Assembly: GCA_016858145.1 (NCBI GenBank)
Contig: JAEHOE010000060.1
Location: forward strand, 372,001-436,000
Origin: Edaphochlamys debaryana
Lineage: Eukaryota > Chlorophyta > Chlorophyceae > Chlamydomonadales
Length of the DNA: 64,000 nucleotides
Reading direction: 5' to 3'
Of this stretch, positions 1-11,187 are shown one piece after another. Within the stretch, counting starts at the first letter, position 1, and each line of letters opens with the position of its first letter. The notes beneath the pieces were generated by a model. The model was not told the origin of the DNA. It saw only the letters and a list, made by a program, of their open reading frames with translations, and searched no databases. A program made the position numbers and the translations under genes.

Positions 1-672
1 GGCAGGAGCGTGCCTGGGAGGGGTCGGGGGAGCAGGGGGCCGCAGGGGTCAGGAAAACGTGGGCTCGGGCTCGGGCACCGTGCCGGGTCGACGCAAGGGG
101 CCGGTAGAACCATAGTGAAGCCCAACGGAGGCACTGCAGCTAGACGAACGTAGCCATACAGGATGGTGTACCCTTGAGTAGAGCTCAAGCTTTGCTGGTG
201 ACCACACCAGGCCGGGGCAAGGTACCGGCGTGGGGAGACGTGTGGCAGCCACGTATCCCCTCCCGCACGCGTGCACTCCCACGCCCGCCCGGGCACCTAT
301 GTACGTCCTCACCGTTTCCGATGGCGCCTATCGTTCCCAGAACCATGAGCAGGATGTCCCATTTGTCCGCGGTGCTGTGCGGAAACACAGGCCGAGAGGT
401 CAGCCATCATTGACGGCTCCCAACAGCGAGACCGGCTGTATCCTAACACCGCTCGGTGTTCATGTGCAGCCGTCTGCCTCCCCTTGCCTGAAGAGCTTGA
501 GGAAGGGAACCGGCGGCACGCTCTGCTCCTCCTTCTTCTCCTCCTGCTCGACCTCCTCCTCCTCGTATTTCTCTTCACGTCCGAACAGGCTGCCGAATCT
601 GCTGCCAAGGGTATCGTTCTTCTTTAGGGAGCCCAGCTTCTTGCCCGCACTCTCCTCCTTCTTCAGCGACAT
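1..672 (-). CDS. ABCB (MDR/P-glycoprotein-type) ABC transporter, 5' end only
   Basis: The start is the ATG at 672-670. Exon 1 (672-488) encodes a 61-residue charged, Lys/Glu-rich cytosolic leader ending in PFLKLF. Exon 2 (374-313) continues in phase with S-TADKWDILLMVLGTIGAIGNG, the entry into the first transmembrane helix typical of full-length ABCB exporters. The intron between them begins GCAAGG and ends CACAG, so it is a GC-AG intron; no in-frame GT donor exists before the stop. Exon 2 ends at a good GTGAGG donor (312). A third exon may start at 133 after CTGCAG, but its match to the family is weak. The gene runs off the left edge, so the ATPase domains are not visible. By family, it is an ATP-driven membrane exporter; the substrate cannot be told from this fragment. 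Family assignment is fairly sure; the third exon is not. Confidence 0.72.
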
Positions 673-743
673 CGTGCTGCGCGGTGCGCGCCCGCGGGCA
701 CCCGCTTTGCACCCAGGTGACTAGAAGAGACCCTACAGAAGAC

Positions 744-1276
744 CTTGGGCAGTGTATTCCCTGTCGTTCGAGGTGAGTGTGTTGAATCGAGCGTGATACC
801 CTGCGCGACTGCGGTCAAGCCAAAGGGCTTATGGCCACGCAGGTGGAGGGGGCCCCAGTAGCTGTGTGCAGTGTCCCAGGCACGCCCAGCTGCTGTATTC
901 GCTGGCGGGAGGGCCCCACGCAGCTGCCGAAGCTTCACCTTACCTAATTGGTCCGGCGTCAACCCGGCAGAGACTCGCACCCTGCCCCCACCCCAGCGCT
1001 GCTTGATGGATAGCCACTGCTGTTCCCTACGGAACGGCACAAATCTCCTGACGAGGCTCGTGGGAGTGCGACGCGTTCGCACCGACCAACTCACACACGA
1101 ACCCCCGCCCTCGGGGCCTCGCGTGCCTCGACCGACAGCCCGTGGGGTTGTCGGTCCTCGCCCTTGCCTTGACCAGCAGGGCATTGTAGATGCACCTGTT
1201 TCGCCCCGCGCAGCTGACTTGGGCAACAGCCGGCAGGTGGGGGACTACATCGTGCCATCGCACGCACGCACGCACT
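744..1276 (+). repeat. Inverted-repeat arm 1 (uninterrupted copy)
   Basis: This stretch recurs in reverse complement as 4131-3737 followed by 3032-2885, with roughly 90 percent identity by eye. It lies upstream of the two-pass membrane-protein gene. This copy is uninterrupted and so serves as the empty-site reference for the transposon inserted in arm 2. It has open frames but no protein I recognise. It may be a segment of an unknown mobile element or a local inverted duplication. Confidence 0.85.
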
Positions 1277-2113
1277 GACCCCTTAGTCTTTGATGGCGCG
1301 GACCTCCTGCTCAGTTGATGTGCGCGGGGCTTACAGTATTGTTCTCCTCTTCGCCACGCTCTCCCCAGCCAACCTGGCTAACCGGTTCCGGGGGCCAGGG
1401 TTTCTCTCGCACGCTGCCCGCACGTCCCCGCCGTTCCCCGCACAGGCCGAGCCTGGGGCTTGGCGCCTCCGATAACCGCATGGCGTGCTGCTTGACCCGG
1501 CACCCGGGTGGCGGCTTGCTCAAGCGCTTGGCACGCTCGTAGGTCGTCCCACGCTCCGGGAAAGCGGGGTGAATCATGCCGTACCACGGCAGATACGCGC
1601 ACGTTGCACGCGACGACGCCAACTGCCACTTTGCAGGCACAACTAGCGTCTATTGCTTATAGGCGAATAAGACAAAGCTATTGCAGCTGTCGGTGCACTC
1701 GGGAAGCCGAGAATAGACGCGTTCGGTGCTTCCGGAACGACGCAACACCCAGCGACAACGCGGTAGCTGAGGCATACCGCCGTAGTAACCTTACACTGCA
1801 AATCTGCTGGTCAGGGTGCTGCAGCTATCGAGAGAAGTAGCAACGGACCAGTCCATGCAAATTGACGCGCACGTCGAAAGCCCTATACATCATCGCGACT
1901 GTAAGTGGCTGTGGAACAAACAGAGGTTTGATTCTCGGGAAGGCACGCCAGGCAGAGGTCGGGCAGACCGCCTCTCCGCCTCCCTTGTATCGACGCTCAG
2001 AACCCCTTGGCAGCAGCCCAAGCCTCCACGCCCTCACGTCAAGCACTGCCCCCAGCCACAGGCGACCATCTCAGCCCCACTCACCTCTAAGTTGAAGCGC
2101 TGAACCAGCATGG
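1277..2113. other. Spacer between inverted-repeat arm 1 and the membrane-protein gene
   Basis: I see no supportable gene here. Short open frames exist on both strands, as expected in GC-rich DNA. Undetected 5' exons or 5' UTR of the plus-strand gene starting at 2114 could lie here. Confidence 0.4.
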
Positions 2114-5100
2114 ATGACTACGGTGCGCACTGTGGTCGCCGTCGCAAAGAGCGAAAGTGTGCTCTCGTGCCGTCGTGGTTGCGGACCCGACAAGGGGGTG
2201 GGCGGCGGTTGCGCCAGGATTTGCGGTAAGGAAGCCCCGTTCCTCCCTTCCCCCCGACCCGCAGCCCCGTCTCTGTACCCGTACTACAACCCCTACAGCT
2301 ACACCCGTGCCGCTGCAGCCCAGGCGCAAGCGAGGCCCGCAAGGCCTTCCAAAGTGCGTACCTGCGACCACCTGCAACTGCCCCCCTGCCTGCCCATCGC
2401 CGCCACCGCTTTTAGCTTTGCCATTTTGCCCCTTGCCTCCGGCCTCAAAGTCGGCTTGTGCCCCGCCACAAACATTACGTTTCCACTCGGCCCCTCCCCA
2501 GCAGGTCCTAGCCTGGGTGCTGCTGGGCCTGGGCGCCCTGTGCGGTGCGGCCACGGCGGCGGTGGGCGTGTTCGTGAAGAACCCCGCCATCACGTGGCCC
2601 CTCGTGACGCTGGGTGAGAGGGAGGGAGGTTGCGGAGCATGATGTTTGATGTGGCAGCGGGCAACAGCCGAAATGGTTGTGCACACGAGTGCATGGGCTC
2701 TGGGATCCGGATACCGGGATCACCGGCGCGCCATGCAGATGTCAGGGTGGCCAAGCCCTCGGACCCAGACGTGTCCGGGCACGTGCGGGGAGGGAGACAA
2801 CACCTGCGCCAGGGAAGGAACGGGCGAAGAGGAGAACCCGGAAGGGCAGAGGGTCTGCGCCATCAAACAGCATGCTGAGGGCTCAGTGCGTGCGGCGCGA
2901 TTGCACGATGTAGTCCCCCACCTGCCGGCTGTCGCCCAAGTCAGCTGCGCGGGGCGAAACAGGTGCATCTACAATGCCCTGCTGGTCATGACAAGGGTCA
3001 AGACCGACAACCCCACGGGCTGTCGGTCGAGGCAGGGGGGGGGGTAAAAACATTAGTTCCATACACCACCCCACAAAAGTTCCGACCCCCCCGACCCCCC
3101 CACCCCCCCCCTTGCCGTACACTGCACACACTGCCGTACATGGCCATAATGTAACCCATTTCCCTCGACTTTTGTGCCAATCGGCTGCGCTTCGTGTGCG
3201 CTACTGCCTTGCGCGTGAACCGGAAGCGTCGATGAGGCTTGGGTCCTGTCCATTGACCATCCCCGCGTCCATGGACCACTCTCCGGTACCTTGCATCCGC
3301 GCTATTCATGCCCTAGGCCTCCTATATGATGAGTTACGGTCATGATAGTACACCCAGACGCCTAGCAGCGGTGGCAGTGCCGGTCGTGACGTGTCCCACG
3401 CGCGGACATGCCGACATGTGGCACCCGCAGCCACCCTTCGACCACCATCCCTATGGTCTGTGGTGCTCAGGCACACCCACGGTTCAGCCTCTCCTTGATA
3501 CCACGCGTTTACGCAAGGAAAGGGCCCTTGGGCTGCGTCAGACCGCTGTGACAAAAGTTCGGACGGGCGCTGTACAAAAGTTCGGGACCCCCCTTCCCCC
3601 CCCCCAACTTTGAGGGCTCATAACTTTTTTCCTAGAACCTCGATTTTCATTCTGAAAGCGGATTTGGGCTCCCCTTGTCGAGCTCTCCAAAGTTAAAGCG
3701 TGGTGTATTTTTTACACTTCCTGCCCCCCCCCCCTGGTCGAGGGACGTCTTGAGGCCCCGAGCGCGGGGGTTCGTGTGTGAGTTGGTCGGTGCGAACGCG
3801 TCGCACTCCCACGAGCCTAGTCAGGAGATTTGCGCCGTTCCGTAGGGAACAGCACTGGCTACCCAGCAAGAAGCGCTGGGTGGGGGCAGGGGCGGAGTCT
3901 CGGCCGGGTTGACGCCGGACCAATTAGGTAAGGTGAAGCTTCGGCAGCTGCGTGGGGCCCTCCCGCCAGCGAATACAGCAGCTGGGCGTGCCTGGGACAC
4001 TGCACACAGCTACTGGAGCCCCCTCCACCTGCGTGGCCATAAGCCCTTTGGCTTGACCGCAGTCGCGCAGGGTATCACGCTCGATTCAACACACTCACCT
4101 CGAACGACAGGGAATACACTGCCCAAAGTCAGAGGCAGAAGGCTGCACCTGAGCATTGACGCTCAGCGCCCTGTGATCCTCTGTATTGTCCCGTTGTCCC
4201 GTTGCGTCGACCCTCGATGTGTGCGTGTGCGTGTGATGGCCCTGTATCTTATGGAGAAGTGATAGAGAGCACCCTTGACCGAACCTGAAACCCGCCCCGT
4301 GCACTGAGGTCCCTATGTGTGTTTGTGTGAGTGCGTGTGCGGGGGATAAGGTGGATGGTCCCATCGAAGTCAGGTCGCGCAGGCGGGGTATGGCGCTCTG
4401 CAGCAAAGTCCTGTGTCGCCCCCCCTCGGCCCCAGGCCTGCTGGGTATCGTGGCAGGCCTCATCCTGGCGCACCGCTCGTCGGTGAGCGGCGGGAGCGTA
4501 GAGACTAGGGCCCCTGGACGGCTGTCGGGTGCTGCGGGGTGCTGGCTGCATACTTGTGTGAGGCGAGCTAGGCCCCAGGCGCCGGCATCCATACCGCCGA
4601 GCGCCGGCAGCCTTAGCCGGTTGCAGCCAGACTGGGCCCACCTGCTTGGGCACAGCTGAGTAGGCCGGCTTGTTCGACCCTGGCTCTCGCTTGACCGGGC
4701 TTCGCGTCTCCGCGCAGGGTGCCTCCAGCAGCAGACCCACCACTACAGTCACAGCCCCCGCTCAGGTGGGGCCGCTGCCTGAGGGCCGGGAGAGAGGGTC
4801 GACAGGTTTCGGCAAAGCCCAGACGCTGCCCATTTTGCCAGGGGTTGCCCCGAAGGTCGCTGTCACCGGCTGTATTCCCGGGACTGCCGTCCCCGCTGTG
4901 AGCCCTAGCTGCCGCTGGAACCCCGCAGGCCCCGGCACCCGTGCGCTGCACCCCCGAGCCCCCTCTGTACGAGGCGCTGGCCTTCACCGCCGTACATTGC
5001 CCCGGCACCGAACAGCTCGACACGTCCAGCTCGGGCTCGGGCTCCACGCCCATCTGCGAGGGCCGAAGCGAGGGAAAGCCGACGGACGGCATGCGCGAAT

Positions 5101-5600
5101 GTGGGTCGGGCCATGCGCAGGAGCCCCAGCAGGAGCACAAGGGCCTGCCGGACCCCGAGGCGGCCTTGCCCTCCGCCGGGCTCCATCCTCGGAGCGGGGG
5201 CCCTGGGTGCTTCACCAGTCGGGGCGTGGCCCCGGCCGGTGCGTTCAACGGGCTGTGGTGCGGTCCTGCGGGGGCGGCGGGCTGCGGCGCCGTGGTGTGC
5301 GGCTGGCGGGTGGCGGGGCCCGGGTGCGAGGGGCTGGTGGATGTGCGGCCGGTGCTTGTGCTGCAGCCCCAGCCCGCGGAGGCAGCGCTGTACGAGAGCG
5401 AGGCCGTGGCGGCAGCGGAGGCGGAGGGGGTGGGGGCGGCACGGGCCGGTGAGGGGGCAGAGATGGGGGTAACGTCAGGGGCCGGCGAGGGGGCGGAGTT
5501 GGGGTATGAGTCAGGGGATAGCGAGGAGCCTGCAAGCGGGATGGCGAGCGAGGGTTTGGGCACAGGCACGCAAGGGGGTGTTGAAGCCGCTAGCTCGTGA
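2114..5600 (+). CDS. Unrecognised two-pass membrane protein with acidic Gly/Ala-rich tail
   Basis: The gene is assembled from six exons whose phases agree: 2114-2225, 2265-2353, 2502-2613, 4436-4482, 4718-4765 and 4929-5600. Exon 2 encodes a Tyr-rich stretch (LYPYYNPYSYT). Exon 3 encodes a hydrophobic helix (VLLGLGALCGAATAAVGVF). The exon 3/4 junction forms a second helix (WPLVTLGLLGIVAGLILA). Exon 5 is Ser/Thr-rich. The long last exon is rich in Gly, Ala and Glu, with Cys-containing turns, and ends at TGA 5598-5600. The product is about 360 residues. I do not recognise the family. Intron 3 (2614-4435) is about 1.8 kb, much longer than others here, because it contains inverted-repeat arm 2 with a nested transposon. 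The start at 2114 is the least certain part, because upstream exons cannot be excluded. Confidence 0.5.
2885..4131 (-). repeat. Inverted-repeat arm 2, split by a transposon insertion
   Basis: On the minus strand this region reproduces arm 1: 4131-3737 matches about 744-1133, and 3032-2885 matches about 1130-1276. The 3033-3736 segment is absent from arm 1. The whole arm lies within intron 3 of the two-pass membrane-protein gene. Confidence 0.85.
3033..3736. mobile_element. hAT-like non-autonomous DNA transposon (MITE-like), about 0.7 kb
   Basis: The element begins CAGGGGGGGGGG and ends CCCCCCCCCCTG, giving G/C-run terminal inverted repeats. It is flanked by GTCGAGG on both sides (3026-3032 and 3737-3743); the match is 8 bp (GGTCGAGG) if the last G is counted as flank. 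The intact inverted-repeat arm at 744-1276 shows the same locus with a single copy of this 8-mer and no insert, so the insertion is directly demonstrated. Subterminal motifs of the type ACAAAAGTTC recur near 3074, 3551 and 3572. No transposase is encoded, so mobility would depend on a source elsewhere. Terminal CAGGG and a 7-8 bp duplication fit the hAT superfamily; this assignment is inference. Confidence 0.75.
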
Positions 5601-6050
5601 GCCAGACGAATGCACTACAAATGGGCGTGAACAAGTCGTGCGCATAGCAGGGCGGGGAGCGTGGGGCTTAGAGGAGCGCTCGGCCAAGTACAAACGGCAC
5701 GTGCAGGTGATATGAGTACGCTATGCTGTGGGTGCGTGCGTAGTAATGATCTCGGGGCATGCATAGCATTGTCCAACAAGCCGAGGGAAAGCTTATTGCA
5801 GGTTGAGGGTCGGCAGGCACGGTGCGGTGCAGAGGGCGGAGTGGGGCGGAGCCCTGCGCATGCCAGCCAGAGTGCTTGCTATCCAGCAACATATCCAGCA
5901 ACAGTTGCTGATACACTGCAGGCGGTGGGATTGTACCGATGCATTGCAAACTCTCTGAACTAGCGTGCACCAGGAGGATCCCTGCACACATCTGCGACAG
6001 GCTGCTTCTCCAGCAAATGATCATCCTACCGTGATATCAAACCTGCAAGA
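5601..6050. other. Intergenic gap before the first BTB gene
   Basis: No gene is supportable here. It holds the 3' region of the membrane-protein gene and the presumed promoter of the BTB gene starting at 6051. A short CCAGCAA/CCAGCAACA repetition occurs around 5880-5905. Confidence 0.4.
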
Positions 6051-8123
6051 ATGTCTGAGGCCGTTCGGGCATGGCACAGCTCGCTGTTTGGCCAGGAGGA
6101 GAGTGCCGACTGCGTTCTCAAGTTTGTGGTCGACGGCGGAGGCTCCGAGCCGCCTCCAAAGCGGCTCAGAATGGAGGATGGAGAGCGTTCTCAGGCCGTG
6201 AGCATGGGCAACCCGCTGCCGGGGCATCTGCTCATTCTTCGACCAGGATCGTCCTTCCTCAAGTCCCAAGCAGAGCGGTGGGCTGGAGAGCAGACCGCTG
6301 GCGCCAAGCTCGAGCTTCGAGTCCCCCTTGAGGACGCCGGCGACTACCCCTACGCCCTCTCTGCCGTCCGCTTCATATACACCGGGGAGCTCGACGTGGG
6401 GGACGTCGCGGGGCTCGTGCGCGTGCGGCGCCTGACCGCCTTCCTGGGCGTTGAGGGGTGCCCCAAGGCCGCCGACGCGGCGCTGGTGGAGCTGGCCCGG
6501 TCGCGGCTCTCGGGCGTGGCGGAGCTCTACGCCTGTCGCCAGCTGCTGCCGGACCCAGACCACGACCCCGCAGCCGCTGAGCTGAGGCCACGCCTGCGCG
6601 CCGCCTGCCGAGAGCGGCTGGTGGAGGAAACCGGTTCTCTCGCAGCCGGCGCTACCTTCTCAGTTCTAGGCACCACCGGAGGCAGCGTCAAGGAGGTGAA
6701 GCTGGGTGAGGTGCTAGCGTGGGCCTTCCCCGACGCCCCATCCGTGCTCAGCGACCCGGCGGCTCGGAAGCAGCTGCTGGCGCTCTCCGCCGCAGCCCTG
6801 GAGGCGCTGCTGAGCAGCGAGGGCTTTGGCACGGATGTTGAGGACACCGTGCTGCTGCTGCTGGCGTACTGGCTGAAGGCCAACCGAGCAACAAGCCAGG
6901 AGGCCAAGCAGCGCCTGTGCAAGTGCATCCTACTCAGCTGCCTGTCGGACACCTACACCTTCGCCATACTGCCGCTGCTGTCGTGGTTCCCCATCAGCCC
7001 CCCCGAGCTGCGCTTCCTCCAGCAGTACCGGTGGGTTCCCAGCATGAGGGGGACATCGCGGGTGTTTGCAGGAAGCGCGTCCCCTGGGTCTCCCGTCGTG
7101 ACTGCCGGGCTGTGCGTTGCTTGTGCATGCAGTTACGCCTCGCCTGGGCCGTACAAGTCGCGCCTGGATGAGGCTGCCCGAGGTGTGGGCTACGACATTA
7201 CCTCGCCCTGGTAAGACCACAAGCGTGTCAGTCATCCCGGCAGCGGAGCCACAGCCAGCACAACAGCCCCGCCATCAGTTGTTGAGCTGCAGGCCTGGCC
7301 AGTGCACCTCATTTCCTTGCCTCCCTGTCCTGATATGCTTCCTGTCGCGGCCGACTCCGCAGCCACTTGCTCATCATGCCATGCTGTCCTCCGCAGGTAC
7401 TCTGACAGCCCCCGCCCCCGTGGCCGCGCGGACGCTGGCGTGGCGTACGAGTGGAGCATCCCTGAGCAGAAGCTGGAGGCGGAGCTGGCTAAGCTGACGG
7501 CGGAGGATGCAGCGGCCAGGCACTTGCAAGTGAATTGCATCTTTGCCAACGGCGCAAGCCGCCTCTGCGCAGCTGGCCTGCAGTGGTATCCGGGCCTGAG
7601 TTTGCACCCGGGTAAGGACGCGGCGGGTTGCTTCTTGTACAATGCGCTGCCACCGGCCCTGGGGATCAACGCAGCGGATGCCAGGACGCTCGTCGTGGCC
7701 GTATGCCCCGGACGGTGCAAGCTGATGGTGTGGCGCTGGCGAGAAAACCGTGTGACGGCGTGCGGTGTCACCTTCAATGATGATATTTACGCGACGGTGG
7801 GAGTGGGCCGGGGCTTGGCGAGCGCCCTGCCCCTGGCACCTGCTCCGGCCGACGGGTCCGCAGCTGCAGCTGCGATGGCTCGCTGGGCCCCTACCTGCAC
7901 CTGCACGACGGCAGGATCAGCGGAAGCCTCACCTGGAGGGATTGCGAGGAGGAGCCAGGGAGCGTGGCCGGCATGGCGGCAGCCACTGGTGAGCAGTAGG
8001 GAGCCAAGCGGGATGGCAGGAGAGTGCCGGCAGGATTCGGGGGGCTTTGGTACAAGTGGCACAATGGTATTCATGTGGGGCTGGTGCCTGAGTCGAGTAT
8101 GTGGGAGGCAGGCGCCGGGGTAG
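6051..8123 (+). CDS. BTB/BACK-domain protein, family copy 1 (C-terminus frameshifted)
   Basis: Exons are 6051-7030, 7133-7210 and 7397-8123. Exon 1 carries a BTB/POZ fold (residues about 15-125; SDxx-like core SADCVLKF, then PGHLLILRPGSSFL and FIYTGELDV) followed by a BACK-like helical region. Exon 2 is a 78-nt mini-exon and exon 3 holds the family's own C-terminal domain (RGRADAGVAYEWSI onwards). BTB proteins of this type commonly act as CUL3 ubiquitin-ligase adaptors, so a role in substrate selection is plausible but inferred. Near 7887-7893 the conserved end RWAPYLHDG-ISG-LTW is in the wrong frame: the shifted frame reads YLHLHDGRISGSLTWRD to a stop at 7997-7999. As read, the protein runs about 130 residues of unrelated sequence to 8123. 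The gene is either recently broken or carries one sequencing error. Confidence 0.82.
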
Positions 8124-9246
8124 TACGATATAAGCAGAACTTAGAGACACAGCCAAGGCCGCGGGCAGGTTGGAGCTCCGAATTTGGAGCGGTTGTCACG
8201 GAAGGCTGCGGAGAGTAAGGGTGCGCAGGTGGTGGGGAAGGGCGAGGCCAGGAGCGTGTGAGCCCCCCTCATAGTGGGGATGACGCATTGGACTGTGTAG
8301 AGTTCTGCAGGACTCGATGGCGCGGGGAGCAATATCGGTATGCTAGATGTGTGCTGGGGAGCTGTACTGGTACTGGCGAGTTACGGACCAGGAAGCTAGA
8401 CATGGAAGTGGGCTCTGAGGCTTGAAGTCGTAATCCTGCTTATGTATGCTAGATAGCTGGACTGAGTGCAGGACGCAGTGCTTTGACTCGAGGGTGGTAA
8501 CCCCAACAGCGAGGCCTGCGGGCTGAAGTTTTTGGGCTGAGCCGCCGCCGTTAGGCTCTTCGGGCGGCGAAGCCCCCCGGGATTACCCCGTGTTGGCGTG
8601 CGTGCGTGCGTGCGTGCCTGTGTCACACATAAACATGCGATTCACGCCTAGCCCGCGATGCCACAAGCTTTACTTTCGTTATCCCTATCGCTTGTGATTA
8701 AGAGCAGGGAAAGTTATCGACCACGCTCCAACATGCCGGCGACATGTCTGGGGGCTCAACCTCCACGCGCGTACTCAGTCAGAGTGTGTTGCTAGCTAAC
8801 CTTGCGCAATTCTCTGAGGGCAGTCGCGACACGGTGCACTTGCTCTAAGCTCGATGGACCATAATCGCAGATGGGTGAGGGGCTCAGCCCTTTTTCGCCC
8901 CCATAGGGGCGCCCAGCGCTTGTCACCGGTAATCCTGGCCCCGAGCTCCGGAAGGTCTCAGGAGGCGGCAAGGTAGGAGCTCCCTGTACCCTTGGAATAA
9001 AGCAGCACGTAATTAAGAGCTCAGTGCCTCACGGTGATACAGCCCCGCGGAAAGCCCCACTGGGTCTTGGGCCTCGGCCGGGCCTCGGGCCTTTCCTTGT
9101 GGGCCTTCCCTTGCGGGCCGTACAGAGGGCGATGGGCTGAACTCACCGAGGGCCATAGTTTGCACTATACGCACGCCTGGACACCAAGCACGCTTTACAA
9201 CGTCGTCTGCTCTGTAGGAAGTGAATCAAGCTCGGTCTCGGAAGAC
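8124..9246. other. Intergenic region between BTB copies 1 and 2
   Basis: No gene is supportable. A short (GCGT)n-type microsatellite sits at about 8594-8616. The long open frame starting at 9034 probably includes untranslated sequence before the chosen start of BTB copy 2 at 9247. Confidence 0.4.
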
Positions 9247-11187
9247 ATGGCACCCGCCGACCAGCTCCCGCAATGTGGAGACTCGGACTGTCATGTTCGC
9301 TTTTATCTCGCGGAGCAGCAAGACAACGGCGAAGCATCGTTCGAGGCGCTTCCGGCACATTTGTCGATGCTGCGACAGGGCTCGCTGTTCTTCAGGGCCC
9401 AAGCAGAGCGGCATTGGACGGGCGAGCAGGAAGCTGGCGGCAAGCTAGAGCTACGGGTGCCCCTCGACCACGCCGACTGCCATCGACACGCCCTCACCGC
9501 CATCCGCTTCATGTACACCAGCGAGCTGGCATCAAGCGACACTGCTGAGCTCCTGGGCGTAAGGCGTATGGCCTCATTCCTCGGCGTTGAGGGGTGTGTG
9601 GAGGCGGTGGACGCCGCTCTGCTGGCGCAGACGCGCACTCTCAAAGCGCTGAGGCGCGACGTGCACGGCATGCACCAGTGCCTCCGGCTGCTGCCCGACA
9701 GCGACGAAGGCCCCGCCGCCAGTGCCCTGCGGTCCGCCTTCAGAGCCGCTTTCCGGGCGCAGCTTGCAGCGCATCCGGGCGGCCTGCCCCGGGGAGGCCA
9801 GCTCATGATGGGGGAGGTGCTGGCCTGGGCCTATTCCGACGCCCCCTCCGTCCTCAGCGACCCAGTGTCGAGGAAGCAGCTGCTGGCGCTCTCTGCTGAT
9901 GCGATCGAGGCCCTACTCAGCAACGACACCTTCGCCACGGACAATGAGGACAGCGTTCTGCTGCTGCTGGCCGAGTGGCTGGACGCCCAGAGCCGCTGGG
10001 CCGTGTTGCCCGGCACCAGGAAGCGCCTGTGCCGCTGCGTCCGGCTGTGCCAGCTCAGCGGCGTGTATCTCCACGGCATGCTGCCGCTGCTGGAGTGGTT
10101 CCCGGTCAGCGCGGCCGAGCTGCGCTTCATTTGTCAGTACAGGTGAGCCCGGGGTTTCCGCGTGGCAGGGTCCCGGAGGGTCCCTGGGGCAAGCGCAGTT
10201 GGGTGTGGGGTGGGGTGGACAAGAGCAGCGCCTTGCGATGCGTGCAACACGGGAGGCATGGTCTTTCAAGGATGCTAAGCAGGCTCTTATCCTGACTCCC
10301 TACCTGCTTCAATGTGTCTGTCCAGGGAGGCGACTGATGAGTGGCACGCCTTGAAGCTTCGGGCAGCAGCCCAGAAAGCCGGCTTTGATACCTCATCCGC
10401 CTGGTGAGTGGGGGCGGGCCGGTGGTGGATTTCAATGCTCCTGTGCAGCATCGCTTCCAATTCTCTAGCGCTTGGATACACAAGTGACACACGGTTCCCC
10501 TCACGGTCCATCCCTTCCACCTAAATACATTCGCCTTCGTGCGCTGTCCCCGGTCATCCCCCCCTGTAACCCCCTCCCTCCCCGACCCTCCTGCCCTGGC
10601 TCCTCAGGTACTCCCGCACCGCCCGCCCCCGCGGCCGCTCGGACGCTGGTGTGCCGTACGAGTGGATCATATCCAGAGAGAAGATGGAGGCAGGCGCTGC
10701 CAAGCTTTTGGGGAGGAAGAAGGCCAAGGGCATCATGCTGGACGCCACCTTCACCTCTGGCGCCAAGAGCGTGGTGGCTTGCGGTTTTGAGTGGGCGCCG
10801 CAGCTCTGCATGGAGAGCGCAGCCAGCCGGGCCGCAGGGGCCTACTTGTTCTGTGAGCTGCCGGCAGCCCTGAAGCTGACGATCAAGGAGGGTGACGCGC
10901 AGGCCCTGGTGGGCACCGCCAGCCCAGGCGCCTGCACTCTGGCCGTGTTTCGGGGGCGGGGGACCGAGGGCGGGGAGCGCGAGGTGGCTGCCGCACAGGA
11001 GTATGCCTCGGGGCACGTGCCTCTGGGCAGGGGCAGAGGCAGTGGGGACGCGCTACCCCTCCTGCCGCCGCAACCCCTCCTTGGCGGCGCTGCGGCTCCC
11101 GCAGCTGCGCAGGCAGTCCTGGCCCGCTGGGAGCCGTACCTGGAGGATGGCAAGGTCTGCGGCTGCCTGGCCTGGGCAGCAGCCTGA
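9247..11187 (+). CDS. BTB/BACK-domain protein, family copy 2 (intact)
   Basis: Exons 9247-10142, 10326-10403 and 10608-11187 give 517 residues with an uninterrupted frame. Splice phases match the other copies exactly (AG|G, 78-nt exon 2, TG|G). The start ATG at 9247 was chosen because it precedes the BTB core (DSDCHVRFYL) by a short leader as in paralogues; the open frame extends upstream to 9034. BTB, BACK-like helices and the C-terminal domain are all present, ending RWEPYLEDGKVCGCLAW. This copy has diverged from copies 1 and 3: the residues after FLGVEGC are mostly its own, and the N-terminal leader lacks the MSxAVRA start. A CUL3-adaptor-like role is inferred from the BTB domain only. It is the best intact reference for the family in this window. 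Confidence 0.85.

Noticed and set aside
230..724. 164-codon plus-strand frame at the left edge
   Set aside because: Antisense to the ABCB exons, whose protein homology is specific.
663..1226. 187-codon minus-strand frame covering inverted-repeat arm 1
   Set aside because: Its counterpart frame also exists in arm 2 because the DNA is duplicated, but it matches no protein I know and shows no start or splice context. A mobile-element coding remnant remains possible.
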